Source of the DNA: Paenibacillus mesophilus | Lineage (GTDB): Bacteria > Bacillota > Bacilli > Paenibacillales > NBRC-103111 | Direction of reading: 5' to 3' | Assembly: GCF_005938385.1 (NCBI RefSeq) | Contig: NZ_VCRA01000035.1 | Coordinates: 1 to 64,000, forward strand | Length of the DNA: 64,000 bases | Translations under genes and position numbers: made by a program | Part shown: positions 34,901 to 43,402 of the stretch, piece by piece | How positions within the stretch are numbered: position 1 is the first letter of the stretch | Layout of the letters: the number at the start of each line of letters is the position of its first letter | Notes under the pieces: model-generated | Told to the model about the DNA's origin: nothing | Seen by the model: only the letters and a program-made list of their open reading frames with translations | Database searches by the model: none

Positions 34901-35182
34901 ATGATCGATCCGGTTAAGCAAAAACGCCAGGAAGTGAAGATGCTCAATCGCAAGCTGCTCGAAATATCCGGCGTGCTCAACGTAGAGAGCTTCGACAGCG
35001 AGGAATTTCTGCTGGAAACGGAATGCGGGTTCCTGGCTATCAAAGGGCAAAATTTACATATTAAGAACTTGAACCTTGAGCAAGGTCTTGTGGCGATCGA
35101 AGGGACGGTGCACGGCCTCAACTACCTGGATGCGAGCGCGCACGAGAAATCCAAAGGATTTCTAGGGAAGTTGTTCAAGTGA
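34901..35182 (+). CDS. yabP: sporulation protein YabP
   Basis: A 93-residue YabP-family protein (NRKLLEISGVLNVESFDSEE; FLLETECGFLAIKGQNLHIK). It is needed for sporulation in the mother cell; its biochemical role is unknown. ATG 34901 follows GAGGGAGGGG. A CATAATCT at 34867-34874 could be a sigma-E -10, but the -35 is poor. Its stop overlaps the yabQ start, marking a two-gene sporulation operon. Confidence 0.93.
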   Translation: MIDPVKQKRQEVKMLNRKLLEISGVLNVESFDSEEFLLETECGFLAIKGQNLHIKNLNLEQGLVAIEGTVHGLNYLDASAHEKSKGFLGKLFK

Positions 35183-35769
35183 GCCTGCACATCCAATTTC
35201 TGACCTTATCCGTCATGGCGGGCAGCGGTGCGTTCATGGGAGCGTTGTTCGACGTCTACCGCGTCTTATCCGGGCAGCTGCGGCCTCCGCGCTGGCTCGT
35301 TCCGCTGCTCGACATCGGCTACTGGATCGTCGCCACCCTGTTCGTCTTTCGCGCACTGTTATACAGCAATGACGGACAAGTCCGCGTGTATGTGTTCTTG
35401 GGCTTGGCTCTCGGCTTATGGCTGTACTTCCGGCTCGCCAGCCGGCTGACGATTGTATTCGTCCAGTTTTGCATCCGGCTCGTCCGGGCGCTGATCCGCT
35501 TCATCGGGAAAACGATTGAGATCGTCATTATTAAACCGGTACAGCTTTTGTACCGTCTCATCCTTGTGCTGTTCGGATTTTTATGGGCGCTCACTATTTT
35601 CCTCGGTAAAATTATGTTACAATTGCTTTATCCGTTCCTTCTTTTGGGGAAATGGCTCATAAAGCCGCTGCGGAAACGGCTTAGAAAGCCGGACTGGTGG
35701 AACCGCTTCACCGGACGGTGCGGCAGATGGGTACAAGCCATCAAACGGTTGTTTAGGAAAAACGGATAA
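35179..35769 (+). CDS. yabQ: spore cortex biosynthesis protein YabQ
   Basis: A 196-residue membrane protein. Hydrophobic segments lie near residues 5-25, 40-62, 68-90 and 110-150 (LVLFGFLWALTIFLGKIMLQ), with a very basic tail (KPLRKRLRKPDWWNRF). YabQ localises to forespore-surrounding membranes and is needed for cortex formation. Start is GTG 35179, overlapping the yabP stop (GTGA). In B. subtilis yabP and yabQ are sigma-E dependent. Confidence 0.9.
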   Translation: MSLHIQFLTLSVMAGSGAFMGALFDVYRVLSGQLRPPRWLVPLLDIGYWIVATLFVFRALLYSNDGQVRVYVFLGLALGLWLYFRLASRLTIVFVQFCIRLVRALIRFIGKTIEIVIIKPVQLLYRLILVLFGFLWALTIFLGKIMLQLLYPFLLLGKWLIKPLRKRLRKPDWWNRFTGRCGRWVQAIKRLFRKNG

Positions 35770-35800
35770 ACAAACCGCAATAGGAGGAACCGTTAAAGCA

Positions 35801-36124
35801 ATGCGCGAAGCGAAAAAAGCCGGTACACCGGAACAATCGAATAAAGGCGCTCGCCGCCGCGTTCGGCTGCTCGCATTTGCGATGGTCGGTTTTATGACTT
35901 GGGCGGCTCTTATTTTATGGAACCAGCAAGGACGTCTCGGAGTCAAGGCCGCGCATGTCGAAGAGCTCGATCAGAAGCGCACCGAGACCGTCAAATTGAA
36001 CGAATCGTACAAGAAAGAGATCGAACGGCTGAACGATCCCGAATACATACTCCAGAAAATCAGAAAAGAATATCATTATTCAAAGCCGGGGGAGACGCTG
36101 TTCTACACCCCCAAATCTCCGTGA
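35801..36124 (+). CDS. divIC: septum formation initiator DivIC (FtsB family)
   Basis: A 107-residue bitopic division protein. A basic cytoplasmic N-terminus precedes one membrane segment (~24-41, LLAFAMVGFMTWAALILW), then a coiled coil (~48-75, HVEELDQKRTETVKLNESYK) and the family tail DPEYILQKIRKEYHYSKPGE. It forms a complex with FtsL and DivIB at the septum. ATG 35801 follows TAGGAGGAA. Confidence 0.93.
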   Translation: MREAKKAGTPEQSNKGARRRVRLLAFAMVGFMTWAALILWNQQGRLGVKAAHVEELDQKRTETVKLNESYKKEIERLNDPEYILQKIRKEYHYSKPGETLFYTPKSP

Positions 36125-36137
36125 GCCCACGTCCTTA

Positions 36138-36167
36138 TTGACCTTTATGTCGTCGATCTTGTATAAT
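36138..36167 (+). promoter_or_regulatory. sigma-A promoter of yabR
   Basis: TTGACC (36138-36143) and a perfect TATAAT (36162-36167) are 18 bases apart. The leader of about 130 bases contains a stem-loop: GCAACTTTT (36204-36212) pairs perfectly with AAAAGTTGC (36230-36238). Confidence 0.75.
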
Positions 36168-36306
36168 CTCCATATCCGATCCTCACATCGCCTGCCTGTT
36201 GGTGCAACTTTTTTGGCCCGAACCGTCGCAAAAGTTGCGAGAATTGCGTATGGATAGGTATGAGAGATTATTTCCAACATATTTTTAGGGAGGAACGTTT
36301 CATTCT

Positions 36307-36777
36307 ATGGCAATTGAAGTGGGCACCAAGTTGGAAGGCAAGGTGACAGGCATTACTCATTTCGGGGCTTTCGTGGAGCTGTCAGCAGGCGTGACCGGTC
36401 TCGTACACATCTCCGAAATTGCCGACAATTATGTGAAGGACGTCAACGATCATTTGAAGCTGGAAGACAAAGTTTTGGTGAAAGTGATCAATGTGGACAA
36501 GGACGGCAAGATCGGTCTGTCCATTCGCCAAGCCGTCGACAAGCCGCCGGGAGAGCAGCAGCAGCGCCCGGAGCGTCCTGAACGCGGATTTAACCGGGAC
36601 CGCGAAGATCGCGGAGGCCGGAATGATCGTGGTGGTCGCCCCTTTAAACCAACCGCTAACCGACTTACGTTCGAGGACAAGATGTCGCGCTTCTTGAAGG
36701 ACAGCGAAGAACGCATCTCGTCGTTGAAGAAAAACACCGAAGGGAAACGGGGCGGAAGAGGCGCACGCAGAGTATAA
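36307..36777 (+). CDS. yabR: S1 RNA-binding domain protein YabR
   Basis: A 156-residue protein. Residues ~3-72 form an S1 domain (GTKLEGKVTGITHFGAFVEL; GLVHISEIADNYVKDV). The middle is an arginine/glycine-rich linker (RGFNRDREDRGGRNDRGGRP), then a basic C-terminal motif (FEDKMSRFLKDSEERISSLK). It is predicted to bind RNA, similar to B. subtilis YabR and YugI. ATG 36307 lies 13 bases behind AGGGAGG, a rather long spacing. Confidence 0.9.
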   Translation: MAIEVGTKLEGKVTGITHFGAFVELSAGVTGLVHISEIADNYVKDVNDHLKLEDKVLVKVINVDKDGKIGLSIRQAVDKPPGEQQQRPERPERGFNRDREDRGGRNDRGGRPFKPTANRLTFEDKMSRFLKDSEERISSLKKNTEGKRGGRGARRV

Positions 36778-36809
36778 GCGTGCCGACAGCCCGTTATACA
36801 TGGAATGGT

Positions 36810-36843
36810 ACGCCGGCCGTCCGACAGGACAGTCGGCGTTTTT
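36810..36843 (+). terminator. terminator after yabR
   Basis: ACGCCG...GTCC pairs with GGAC...CGGCGT (36810-36839), a stem with small internal mismatches, followed by a T-run. Confidence 0.7.
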
Positions 36844-36873
36844 GGCATCATGTTACCCTAATTTGCACGGAAG

Positions 36874-36902
36874 TTGACAACGGTCCGGTTGTAGTATATA
36901 CT
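36874..36902 (+). promoter_or_regulatory. sigma-A promoter of tRNA-Met
   Basis: TTGACA (36874-36879) and TATACT (36897-36902) are 17 bases apart and end 13 bases before the tRNA. Confidence 0.85.
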
Positions 36903-36915
36903 TTCGAATTGTTAT

Positions 36916-36989
36916 GGCGGCGTAGCTCAGCTGGCTAGAGCGTACGGTTCATACCCGTGAGGTCGGGGGTTCGATCCCCTCTGCCGCTA
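36916..36989 (+). tRNA. tRNA-Met (CAT anticodon)
   Basis: A 74-base cloverleaf. The acceptor stem GGCGGCG/TGCCGCT has two G-U pairs; D-arm GCTCAGCTGGCTAGAGC; anticodon loop TTCATAC; T-arm GGGGGTTCGATCCCCTC. The sequence closely resembles B. subtilis elongator tRNA-Met, which also sits between yabR and spoIIE. The initiator-type GGG anticodon stem is absent. The 3' CCA is not encoded (ATT follows). A single tRNA is present, not the Met-Glu pair of B. subtilis. Confidence 0.95.
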
Positions 36990-37003
36990 TTCCTTCAGAC
37001 ATT

Positions 37004-37040
37004 AGCTCCGACACGTTACGGCGTGTCCGGAGCTTTTTTT
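37004..37040 (+). terminator. terminator after tRNA-Met
   Basis: AGCTCCGACACG pairs with CGTGTCCGGAGCT (37004-37033) with one bulge, followed by seven T. Confidence 0.9.
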
Positions 37041-37071
37041 GTTCGCATACAGAATCCCCGAGAGACATATG

Positions 37072-37170
37072 GGAACTTTAACGGAATAACGTATCTGCTC
37101 TCTGAAGACCGGGACTTGCGATCCACAAAGTCCGGGTAGTCAGTCAGGGCGGTAATTCCGTTAAAGTTCC
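37072..37170. mobile_element. MITE-like inverted-repeat element, copy 2 (opposite orientation)
   Basis: A 99-base element with the same perfect 16-base terminal inverted repeats as copy 1 (37072-37087 and 37155-37170). Its reverse complement aligns end to end with copy 1 at about four bases in five, including the internal CCCTGACTGA and TTCAGAGAGCAG-like blocks. Differences cluster in the central hairpin. No coding capacity. It sits between the tRNA terminator and the spoIIE upstream region. Confidence 0.8.
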
Positions 37171-37191
37171 TAGGAGCAGAGGTCGAAGCCG

Positions 37192-37223
37192 TAACTCCAC
37201 TTTCCGGGGTTATTTTCTTTTTT
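37192..37223 (+). terminator. possible terminator after MITE copy 2
   Basis: TAACTCC (37192-37198) pairs with GGGGTTA (37206-37212) with one wobble, followed by TTTTCTTTTTT. From here to the spoIIE promoter (37224-37440) I see no gene. Confidence 0.6.
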
Positions 37224-37441
37224 GCACTGCTTTTGTCGGACCGCTTCCCTATCGGCTATCAAATCGACACTGTTTTACTAGAAGGGAGGCTTCTCATGCT
37301 TGGTCACGGCCAAAGAATAGACAAATGCGTTTGCGGGATTGCTTTCCGAAAACAGTACGATGGCAAGCCTGGCAAAGGTTCCGGGTTCGCGCGCGCTCCG
37401 GCTGTTTTTGTCGGAAAATTCTTTCACTCTATCAACTCATT

Positions 37442-37474
37442 GTGACAAACTTTATACTAGATTGTTTTTATAAT
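37442..37474 (+). promoter_or_regulatory. spoIIE promoter with 21-bp spacer
   Basis: GTGACA (37442-37447) and a perfect TATAAT (37469-37474) are 21 bases apart. B. subtilis spoIIE has the same unusual spacing and is a sigma-A promoter activated by Spo0A~P. Degenerate 0A boxes TGTCGGA occur at 37234-37240 and 37409-37415. Confidence 0.6.
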
Positions 37475-37512
37475 AGGGAACACACGAAAACGAATAAGGT
37501 GGTGCCCTAAGG

Positions 37513-40005
37513 ATGCAAAAGTGGAACGTTGTTGATCTGAAGTCCGCGCCTATAAGCGGGATGATGCAAAAGGCTAAAGCCGGAGGCAAGCGCACGCTGA
37601 TGGAAAACCGGTTCGTCCAGTCGGTCGTCGCCAAGAAATGGGCGTTTGTGCTGGTCGCGATGGCGTTCCTGCTCGGCAGGGCGATGATTCTGGAGCAGCT
37701 CGCCCCCTTTGCAATCGCTTACTTCGCCGTCGTCTACTTCGTGCGTAAAGATTTGACGCGTTGGGTCGGCCTTTCTCTTCTGGCCGGGAGTCTGTTCGCG
37801 CTGGAGATGAAGACGGGCTACATTTTAACCGAGATGATCGTATTCCTGCTCATTCAGAAGGGGCTGGAAAAATATGAGCGGGCGGAGTTGTCCTATGCGC
37901 CGATTATCGTGTTCACGTCCGCTTTTACGGTTCAGCTGTTCGGATGCATCGTCGCCTCCGAGCTGACCTGGTACACGCTAATGCTGACGGCCGTGGAGGC
38001 AGCGCTCAGCTTCGTGCTTACCCTTATCTTCATCCAGGCGATACCGGTATTTACGCTGACTCGCAAAAGCTACTATTTAAAGAACGAAGAAATCATCTGT
38101 CTGATTATATTGCTCGGTTCCGTCATGACCGGTACGGTAGGCTGGATCATTCAGTCGGTATCGCTGGAGCATGTGATGTCGCGGTATTTGATCCTGATGT
38201 TCGCACTGGTCGGAGGAGCGCCGCTCGGGGCGTCCGTCGGCGTCATTACCGGTCTTATCCTGAGTTTGGCAGACGTCAATGCGATTTACCAGATGAGTTT
38301 GCTCGCCTTCTCCGGCATGCTGGCCGGGTTGCTGAAGGAAGCGAACCGGATGGCGGTGGCGTTCGGCATGCTGCTCGGCTCCTCGATTTTGTCGATCTAT
38401 ATCGGCAGCCAGACGGAAGTGATGAGCTCGACCTGGGAGTCGGTAGCGGCCGTTCTTCTCTTCCTGCTCACACCGCGAAGCTTCATTCAGACGATTGCCA
38501 AGTATGTTCCCGGCACGCAGGAAAATATGAAGTCGCAGCACGATTACGCCAAGCGGGTACGGGACATTACGGCCGGCCGGGTCCAGCAGTTTTCCGAGGT
38601 GTTCCGCCAGCTGTCGCGCAGCTTCAAGCAGCTTACGCATTTGGATGAAAGCGCGGCGAAGGAAAGGGAGGTCGAGCATTTCATGAACTCGGTCGCCTCG
38701 CAGACATGCGCGATGTGCTGGAAGCGCAAGCAATGCTGGGACGACAAGTTTTATCAAACGTACAAATTCATGACCGAGATGATGAGCGAAATCGATGCCC
38801 GCGAAACGTTCGCGAAGCGTGACATCCCGGGGGAATGGAAGCAGGCGTGCGTCCGGACCGATCAAGTGCTCGTCGTCATGAAGCAGCAGTACGGGCTGTT
38901 CAAGCACGATTTGCATTGGAAGAAGCAAATTCAGGACAGCCGCCAGCTTGTAGCCGAGCAATTGACCGGAGTTTCGCAAGTAATGGAGGATTTGGCCAAA
39001 GAAATAAAACGGGAAGGGCATGCGTTGTTTCTGCAGGAGGAACAAATCCGTTCGGCGCTCGAGGATCTGGGACTGTCCATCCACAGCATCGACATTATCA
39101 GTCTGGACGAAGGCAACGTGGAGATCGAAATTATCCACCAATATACGAAAGGGTTCGACGAGTGCCGGAAAATTATCGCGCCGCTGCTGTCCGATATTTT
39201 GGGCGAGAACATCGCGGTGCGCAATGAGGAGGTATCGAGCCGGGGAGACGGCTATGCGACCGTATTGTTCTGCTCCGCCAAGGAGTTCGAAGTGGAAACG
39301 GGGGTAGCATGTGCGGCCAAGGGAGGCGACATTTTGTCGGGAGACAGCTTCAGTACGGTGGAGCTGGGCAATGGAAAATTCGCGGTTGCGCTTAGCGACG
39401 GGATGGGCAACGGAGAGCGGGCTCGCGCGGAGAGCAGCGCGGCGCTGTCGATTTTGCAGCAGCTGCTGCAATCGGGCATGGACGAGAAGCTTGCGATCAA
39501 GTCGGTGAATTCGGTGCTGATGCTCCGCTCTTCCGACGAGATGTTCGCCACCGTCGACGTAGCGCTTATCGACCAGTACAACGCGAAAACGACTTTCGTG
39601 AAAATCGGCTCGACACCGAGCTATATTAAACGCGGAACGGATGTGATCCAAATCTCGGCCAATAATTTGCCGATCGGCATTCTGCAGGACATCGATGTCG
39701 ATCTCATCTCGATGCAGCTCATGCCGGGGGATACGCTGATCATGATGACGGACGGCATATTCGATGCGCCGGGACCGGCCGTCAATAAGGAGATGTGGAT
39801 GAAGCGGATTATCCAAGGCATCGATGCGGAGGAGCCGCAAGCTTTTGCCGATTGCTTGCTGGAAACGATCGTACGCTACCATCAAGGCGAAATTATGGAC
39901 GACATGACCGTTGTCGTCGCCCGAATCGAGAAATATAAGCCGGAATGGGCCACCTTCCGTTGGCAGGGGGTGACCAAAGTAGAGCGGCCGAGAACGGTCA
40001 GTTGA
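37513..40005 (+). CDS. spoIIE: stage II sporulation protein E, SpoIIAA-P phosphatase
   Basis: An 830-residue polar septum protein. About ten membrane segments lie in residues ~40-335, followed by an FtsZ-interacting central region. A C-terminal PP2C phosphatase domain (~600-815) has metal-binding aspartates in VALSDGMGNGERARAESS and MMTDGIFDAPG. It dephosphorylates SpoIIAA to release sigma-F in the forespore. ATG 37513 follows AAGGTGGTG. The promoter has the 21-bp spacer typical of Spo0A-activated genes. A terminator overlaps the stop codon. Confidence 0.96.
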   Translation: MQKWNVVDLKSAPISGMMQKAKAGGKRTLMENRFVQSVVAKKWAFVLVAMAFLLGRAMILEQLAPFAIAYFAVVYFVRKDLTRWVGLSLLAGSLFALEMKTGYILTEMIVFLLIQKGLEKYERAELSYAPIIVFTSAFTVQLFGCIVASELTWYTLMLTAVEAALSFVLTLIFIQAIPVFTLTRKSYYLKNEEIICLIILLGSVMTGTVGWIIQSVSLEHVMSRYLILMFALVGGAPLGASVGVITGLILSLADVNAIYQMSLLAFSGMLAGLLKEANRMAVAFGMLLGSSILSIYIGSQTEVMSSTWESVAAVLLFLLTPRSFIQTIAKYVPGTQENMKSQHDYAKRVRDITAGRVQQFSEVFRQLSRSFKQLTHLDESAAKEREVEHFMNSVASQTCAMCWKRKQCWDDKFYQTYKFMTEMMSEIDARETFAKRDIPGEWKQACVRTDQVLVVMKQQYGLFKHDLHWKKQIQDSRQLVAEQLTGVSQVMEDLAKEIKREGHALFLQEEQIRSALEDLGLSIHSIDIISLDEGNVEIEIIHQYTKGFDECRKIIAPLLSDILGENIAVRNEEVSSRGDGYATVLFCSAKEFEVETGVACAAKGGDILSGDSFSTVELGNGKFAVALSDGMGNGERARAESSAALSILQQLLQSGMDEKLAIKSVNSVLMLRSSDEMFATVDVALIDQYNAKTTFVKIGSTPSYIKRGTDVIQISANNLPIGILQDIDVDLISMQLMPGDTLIMMTDGIFDAPGPAVNKEMWMKRIIQGIDAEEPQAFADCLLETIVRYHQGEIMDDMTVVVARIEKYKPEWATFRWQGVTKVERPRTVS

Positions 40006-40026
40006 CCCGGATATTCCGGGTTTTTT
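40005..40026 (+). terminator. terminator after spoIIE
   Basis: ACCCGG (40005-40010) pairs with CCGGGT (40016-40021), followed by a run of T. It overlaps the last base of the stop codon. Confidence 0.75.
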
Positions 40027-40051
40027 GCTTTCTTGGAACGGATTTCGGCAT

Positions 40052-40087
40052 ACGCTTCTCTCCGATGAGGGGCGTTTTCTTTTTTTT
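40052..40087 (+). terminator. second terminator after spoIIE
   Basis: ACGCTTCTC pairs with GAGGGGCGT (ending 40074) using wobbles, followed by TTTCTTTTTTTT. Confidence 0.65.
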
Positions 40088-40188
40088 GCCGGATAACTAT
40101 CCATTCCGTTGCGCCGCTCGGGTATTGGACGCTATTTGCGCGGAAATACTAGATGATAGAATCCCAGGCGAAGAAAGGGAGTTGCCGA

Positions 40189-40950
40189 ATGAACCAAATC
40201 GTATTGATAACGGACGGATGTTCCAATGAGGGAATCAGTCCGGTTGTGGCGGCTGCACACGCGCAGCGGCTCGGCATCGTCGTGAATGTGATCGGGATCG
40301 TCGACGGCGGCGACATGAGCGAACGCGGAGCGGCGGAAATAGCGGATATCGCCAAAGCGGGAGGCGGCATGAGCCGAATCGTCTCTTCCGGGGCATTGGC
40401 GGAAACCGTACAGATGATGACGCGCAAGACGGTTGTGGAGACGATCCGGCAAACCGTCCAGCAGGAGCTGCGGCAGTTGATGGGGCCGACGGCCGCGATC
40501 GAGCGGTTGTCTCCGGAACATCGGGGACCGGTTGTAAAGCTGATAGACGAGTTGAGCGAGACCGGTGCGCTTCGGGTGGCGCTGCTTATCGATACGAGTG
40601 CGAGCATGCGGCCGAAGCTGAGAGCGGTCGAAGAGGCGTGCAGAGATTTGCTTGCGAGCCTGCGGGCGCGGCGGGGGAAGAGCGAGATGTCCGTTCTGCG
40701 ATTTCCCGGCAATACGGAAGCGGACCTGCTGGCGGGTTGGACTTCCGATCTTGCAAAAAAAGACGAATTGTTCTATAAATTAAACATGAAGGGGACGACG
40801 CCTACCGGTCCCGCGCTGATGAAGGCTGTCCGGTACGTATCCGAAGCGCGAACGCCGGAAACGACCGACGGCCGGGAGGGCGGCACGGAGTATGCTCCTT
40901 CTTCCAGGGCGAGCAGCGGGGATGGGATATTAAGTGACTACATCGTCTAG
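40189..40950 (+). CDS. yabS: von Willebrand factor A domain protein YabS
   Basis: A 253-residue protein with two vWA-like segments: an N-terminal one (QIVLITDGCSNEGISPV) and a C-terminal one with a MIDAS motif (VALLIDTSASMRPKL). In B. subtilis yabS sits between spoIIE and the kinase gene yabT; its role is unknown. ATG 40189 follows AAAGGGAG; an in-frame start at 40153 lies before that site. Its end overlaps yabT by 17 bases. A functional link to the kinase is inferred from this coupling. Confidence 0.88.
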   Translation: MNQIVLITDGCSNEGISPVVAAAHAQRLGIVVNVIGIVDGGDMSERGAAEIADIAKAGGGMSRIVSSGALAETVQMMTRKTVVETIRQTVQQELRQLMGPTAAIERLSPEHRGPVVKLIDELSETGALRVALLIDTSASMRPKLRAVEEACRDLLASLRARRGKSEMSVLRFPGNTEADLLAGWTSDLAKKDELFYKLNMKGTTPTGPALMKAVRYVSEARTPETTDGREGGTEYAPSSRASSGDGILSDYIV

Positions 40951-41854
40951 GGTGGTTTTGACCGAAGGCTTTATCGTTTGCGGCAAGTGGAACAAACGGT
41001 CGTACCGGATCGTCAGACTGCTCGGTGAAGGGGCCAACGGAAAAGTGTTTCTCGTGCATTCCGGGAAGCAGGCTTATGCGCTCAAATTCGGGTTTGACGC
41101 GCTCGATTTGCAGATGGAAGTAAACGTGCTCCGCGAATTGGATAAGAAAAAATCCCGGCCTTTCCTGCACGATGCCGACGATGTGGAATTGAACGGCAGC
41201 GTGTACCCTTTCTATGTGATGACCTACATACGCGGCGATATTCCCCGGCATTACATTGGAAGAAATGGGCCCGACTGGTTCTATATGATCGGCTTGAACC
41301 TGCTTCGCAAGCTTCAAGCTTTGCACCTGCAAGGGTATGCATTCGGCGATTTGAAGGCGGAGAACGTGCTGGTTTCGGGATACGGCGATGTAGAGCTTGT
41401 CGACTACGGCGGAGTAACCGAGAGGGGACGCTCGATCAAACAGTTCACCGAGCTGTATGACCGCGGTTATTGGAACGCCGGGGAACGGGTGGCCGACGAC
41501 GGCTACGATTTATTCGGCTTCGCCGTGCTATGCCTGCAGATGAGCGGCATGGAGAAGAGAATGAAGGAACTGGCGAGCGGGCTGCCGCAGAACCGGAGCT
41601 CGAACGATCTGGTCAAGCTGATCGAAGAATGTCCGAACTGCCGTCCGGTTGCGCATGTACTGAAAAATGCGATCGCAGGCAGATGGACAAGCTCCTCCGA
41701 AGCGGCGGCTTCATGGAAGCAGGTGATGGAGAAGCACGGAGCGAGTCGGCATCATATTCGGTCCGCCATGGCGGCTGTTTGGATCAAAACCGCATTCTTC
41801 ACATCAATCGGGTTGTTCTTATCGGTCCTTTACATGTTTTGGTTCAACGGATAA
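40934..41854 (+). CDS. yabT: Ser/Thr protein kinase YabT
   Basis: A 306-residue Hanks-type kinase. Glycine loop LLGEGANGKVFLV, catalytic lysine in YALKFG, catalytic loop AFGDLKAENVLV and metal-binding VDYGGV. The HRD and DFG signatures appear as FGD and DYG, but the key aspartates and asparagine remain. There is a C-terminal membrane segment (FFTSIGLFLSVLYMFWF). B. subtilis YabT is a forespore septal kinase active in sporulation that phosphorylates RecA. Start is GTG 40934, inside the end of yabS. Confidence 0.9.
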   Translation: MTTSSRVVLTEGFIVCGKWNKRSYRIVRLLGEGANGKVFLVHSGKQAYALKFGFDALDLQMEVNVLRELDKKKSRPFLHDADDVELNGSVYPFYVMTYIRGDIPRHYIGRNGPDWFYMIGLNLLRKLQALHLQGYAFGDLKAENVLVSGYGDVELVDYGGVTERGRSIKQFTELYDRGYWNAGERVADDGYDLFGFAVLCLQMSGMEKRMKELASGLPQNRSSNDLVKLIEECPNCRPVAHVLKNAIAGRWTSSSEAAASWKQVMEKHGASRHHIRSAMAAVWIKTAFFTSIGLFLSVLYMFWFNG

Positions 41855-41904
41855 AGTTATGGAATCGAACACAACACGTGAGCAAGCCAAGAAAGGTGTA
41901 GACC

Positions 41905-43338
41905 ATGGAACTGCTGAAGAAAGTGGAAAGCGCGATTCGGAACGAGCAGCTCGCGGAGGCGGGTGACCGGATTGTCGTAGCGGTTTCGGGCGGACCGGAT
42001 TCGATGGCGCTGCTGCACGTTCTTTTTTTGCTTTCCCGGGATTTCCGGTTCCAGCTTATCGTATCCCATGTCAATCACGGGTTCCGGGTGGAGGAGTCGG
42101 AGCGGGAGGCGGAGACGGTAGCCGCTTATGCGGCCGAGCTGGGGGTGCCCTGCGAAATCGGCCGGTTCGATCTGCCTGCGTACGTGGCGGAAACCGGCAT
42201 GAACTCCCAGGCGGCCGCGAGGGAAAAACGGTATGCTTTTTTGTTCGAGACGGCAAAGCGTCACGGCGCGGGCAAAATAGCGCTCGCCCATAATGCGGAC
42301 GATCAGGCCGAGACGATGCTGATGCGCATCATGAGAGGAACCGGTCCGTCGGGGCTTACCGGTATCCCGCTTCGAAGAACGGAAAAAAATTTGGAACTAA
42401 TTCGTCCTTTGTTACGTATATACAAATCGGAGATCGAACGCCATTGCGCCGAATACGGCATCCCGGTGTGCCGGGACAGCAGCAACGAGCAGCGCAAATA
42501 TTTCCGCAACGTCGTGCGGCTCGATGTGCTTCCGTATTTGCGCGGATACAACGATAAGCTGCCCGAATCTTTGAACCGGCTCGCCGACATGATGCAGGCC
42601 GAAGACGATTGGATGGATGCCGAAGCGCGCAAGAAATTCACGGAGTTCGTGACGGTCGAGCAGGCGGAAGGACAGGTCGAATGCAGCCTTGGCGCGAACC
42701 GTTTTGCCGGGCTTCACGTTGCTTTACAAAGGCGCTTGATTAAACTAATATTAAATTATGTTTTTTCGGAGGCAGATTTATCCGATTACGCACGGATTGA
42801 GACCGTTCGTTCCGTCATCGTCCGAGAGCAGGGAGAGTCGCTGTCGCTCGATCTGCACGACAGGCTCAAACTGTTACGCGAGTATGATCGTGTAAGGTTC
42901 GTTCAGGCGGCGCCGGTACCCCGGCCCTACGAGTACCTTATGGAAGGGCCGCATCATTCGCTGCGCTTGCCGGAAGCGGGAATGGAGCTGGAAATGGCGC
43001 TGATCGGCGGAAGCGAAACGACCGATCCTTCTTGGAGGGGACGCGGCGGGCGCGACGAGGCTCGGTTCGATTACGAGCTTCTGCATTTCCCGTTGTCCGT
43101 TCGCAGCCGTCAGCCGGGAGACCGCATGGAACCGCTCGGTTTAAAGGGGACGAAAAAAGTAAAAGATATGTTCATTGACGAAAAAATGCCGCCGGAGACA
43201 AGAGACCGCGTCCCGCTAGTGCTGGATGCATCGGGCCGTATTCTATGGATCCCCGGGGTGCGCAGATCGACGCATGCCACCGTATCCGAAACGACATCAA
43301 GGGTATTGGTAATGAAGGTCCGCCCCATCGAAAGGTAA
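41905..43338 (+). CDS. tilS: tRNA(Ile)-lysidine synthase
   Basis: A 477-residue ATP-dependent enzyme that modifies C34 of tRNA-Ile(CAU) to lysidine, changing it from Met to Ile decoding. PP-loop VVAVSGGPDSMALLHVLF near residue 27; then NHGFRVEESEREAE and HNADDQAETMLMRIMRGTG. The C-terminal TilS domain is present (RSRQPGDRMEPLGLKGTKKV). ATG 41905 follows AGAAAGG. It precedes hprT and ftsH, the standard order. Confidence 0.95.
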   Translation: MELLKKVESAIRNEQLAEAGDRIVVAVSGGPDSMALLHVLFLLSRDFRFQLIVSHVNHGFRVEESEREAETVAAYAAELGVPCEIGRFDLPAYVAETGMNSQAAAREKRYAFLFETAKRHGAGKIALAHNADDQAETMLMRIMRGTGPSGLTGIPLRRTEKNLELIRPLLRIYKSEIERHCAEYGIPVCRDSSNEQRKYFRNVVRLDVLPYLRGYNDKLPESLNRLADMMQAEDDWMDAEARKKFTEFVTVEQAEGQVECSLGANRFAGLHVALQRRLIKLILNYVFSEADLSDYARIETVRSVIVREQGESLSLDLHDRLKLLREYDRVRFVQAAPVPRPYEYLMEGPHHSLRLPEAGMELEMALIGGSETTDPSWRGRGGRDEARFDYELLHFPLSVRSRQPGDRMEPLGLKGTKKVKDMFIDEKMPPETRDRVPLVLDASGRILWIPGVRRSTHATVSETTSRVLVMKVRPIER

Positions 43339-43402
43339 GCTTTTGTCTTACCGAGAATGCGGTCATTCATGCTTTCATAGTATTAAGTAGGAGGGTCCAT
43401 GG

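Noticed and set aside
38077-40104. 675-residue minus-strand reading frame
   Set aside because: It is antisense to spoIIE, which has clear membrane segments and PP2C motifs. The frame is arginine- and histidine-rich, typical of shadow frames in GC-rich genes.
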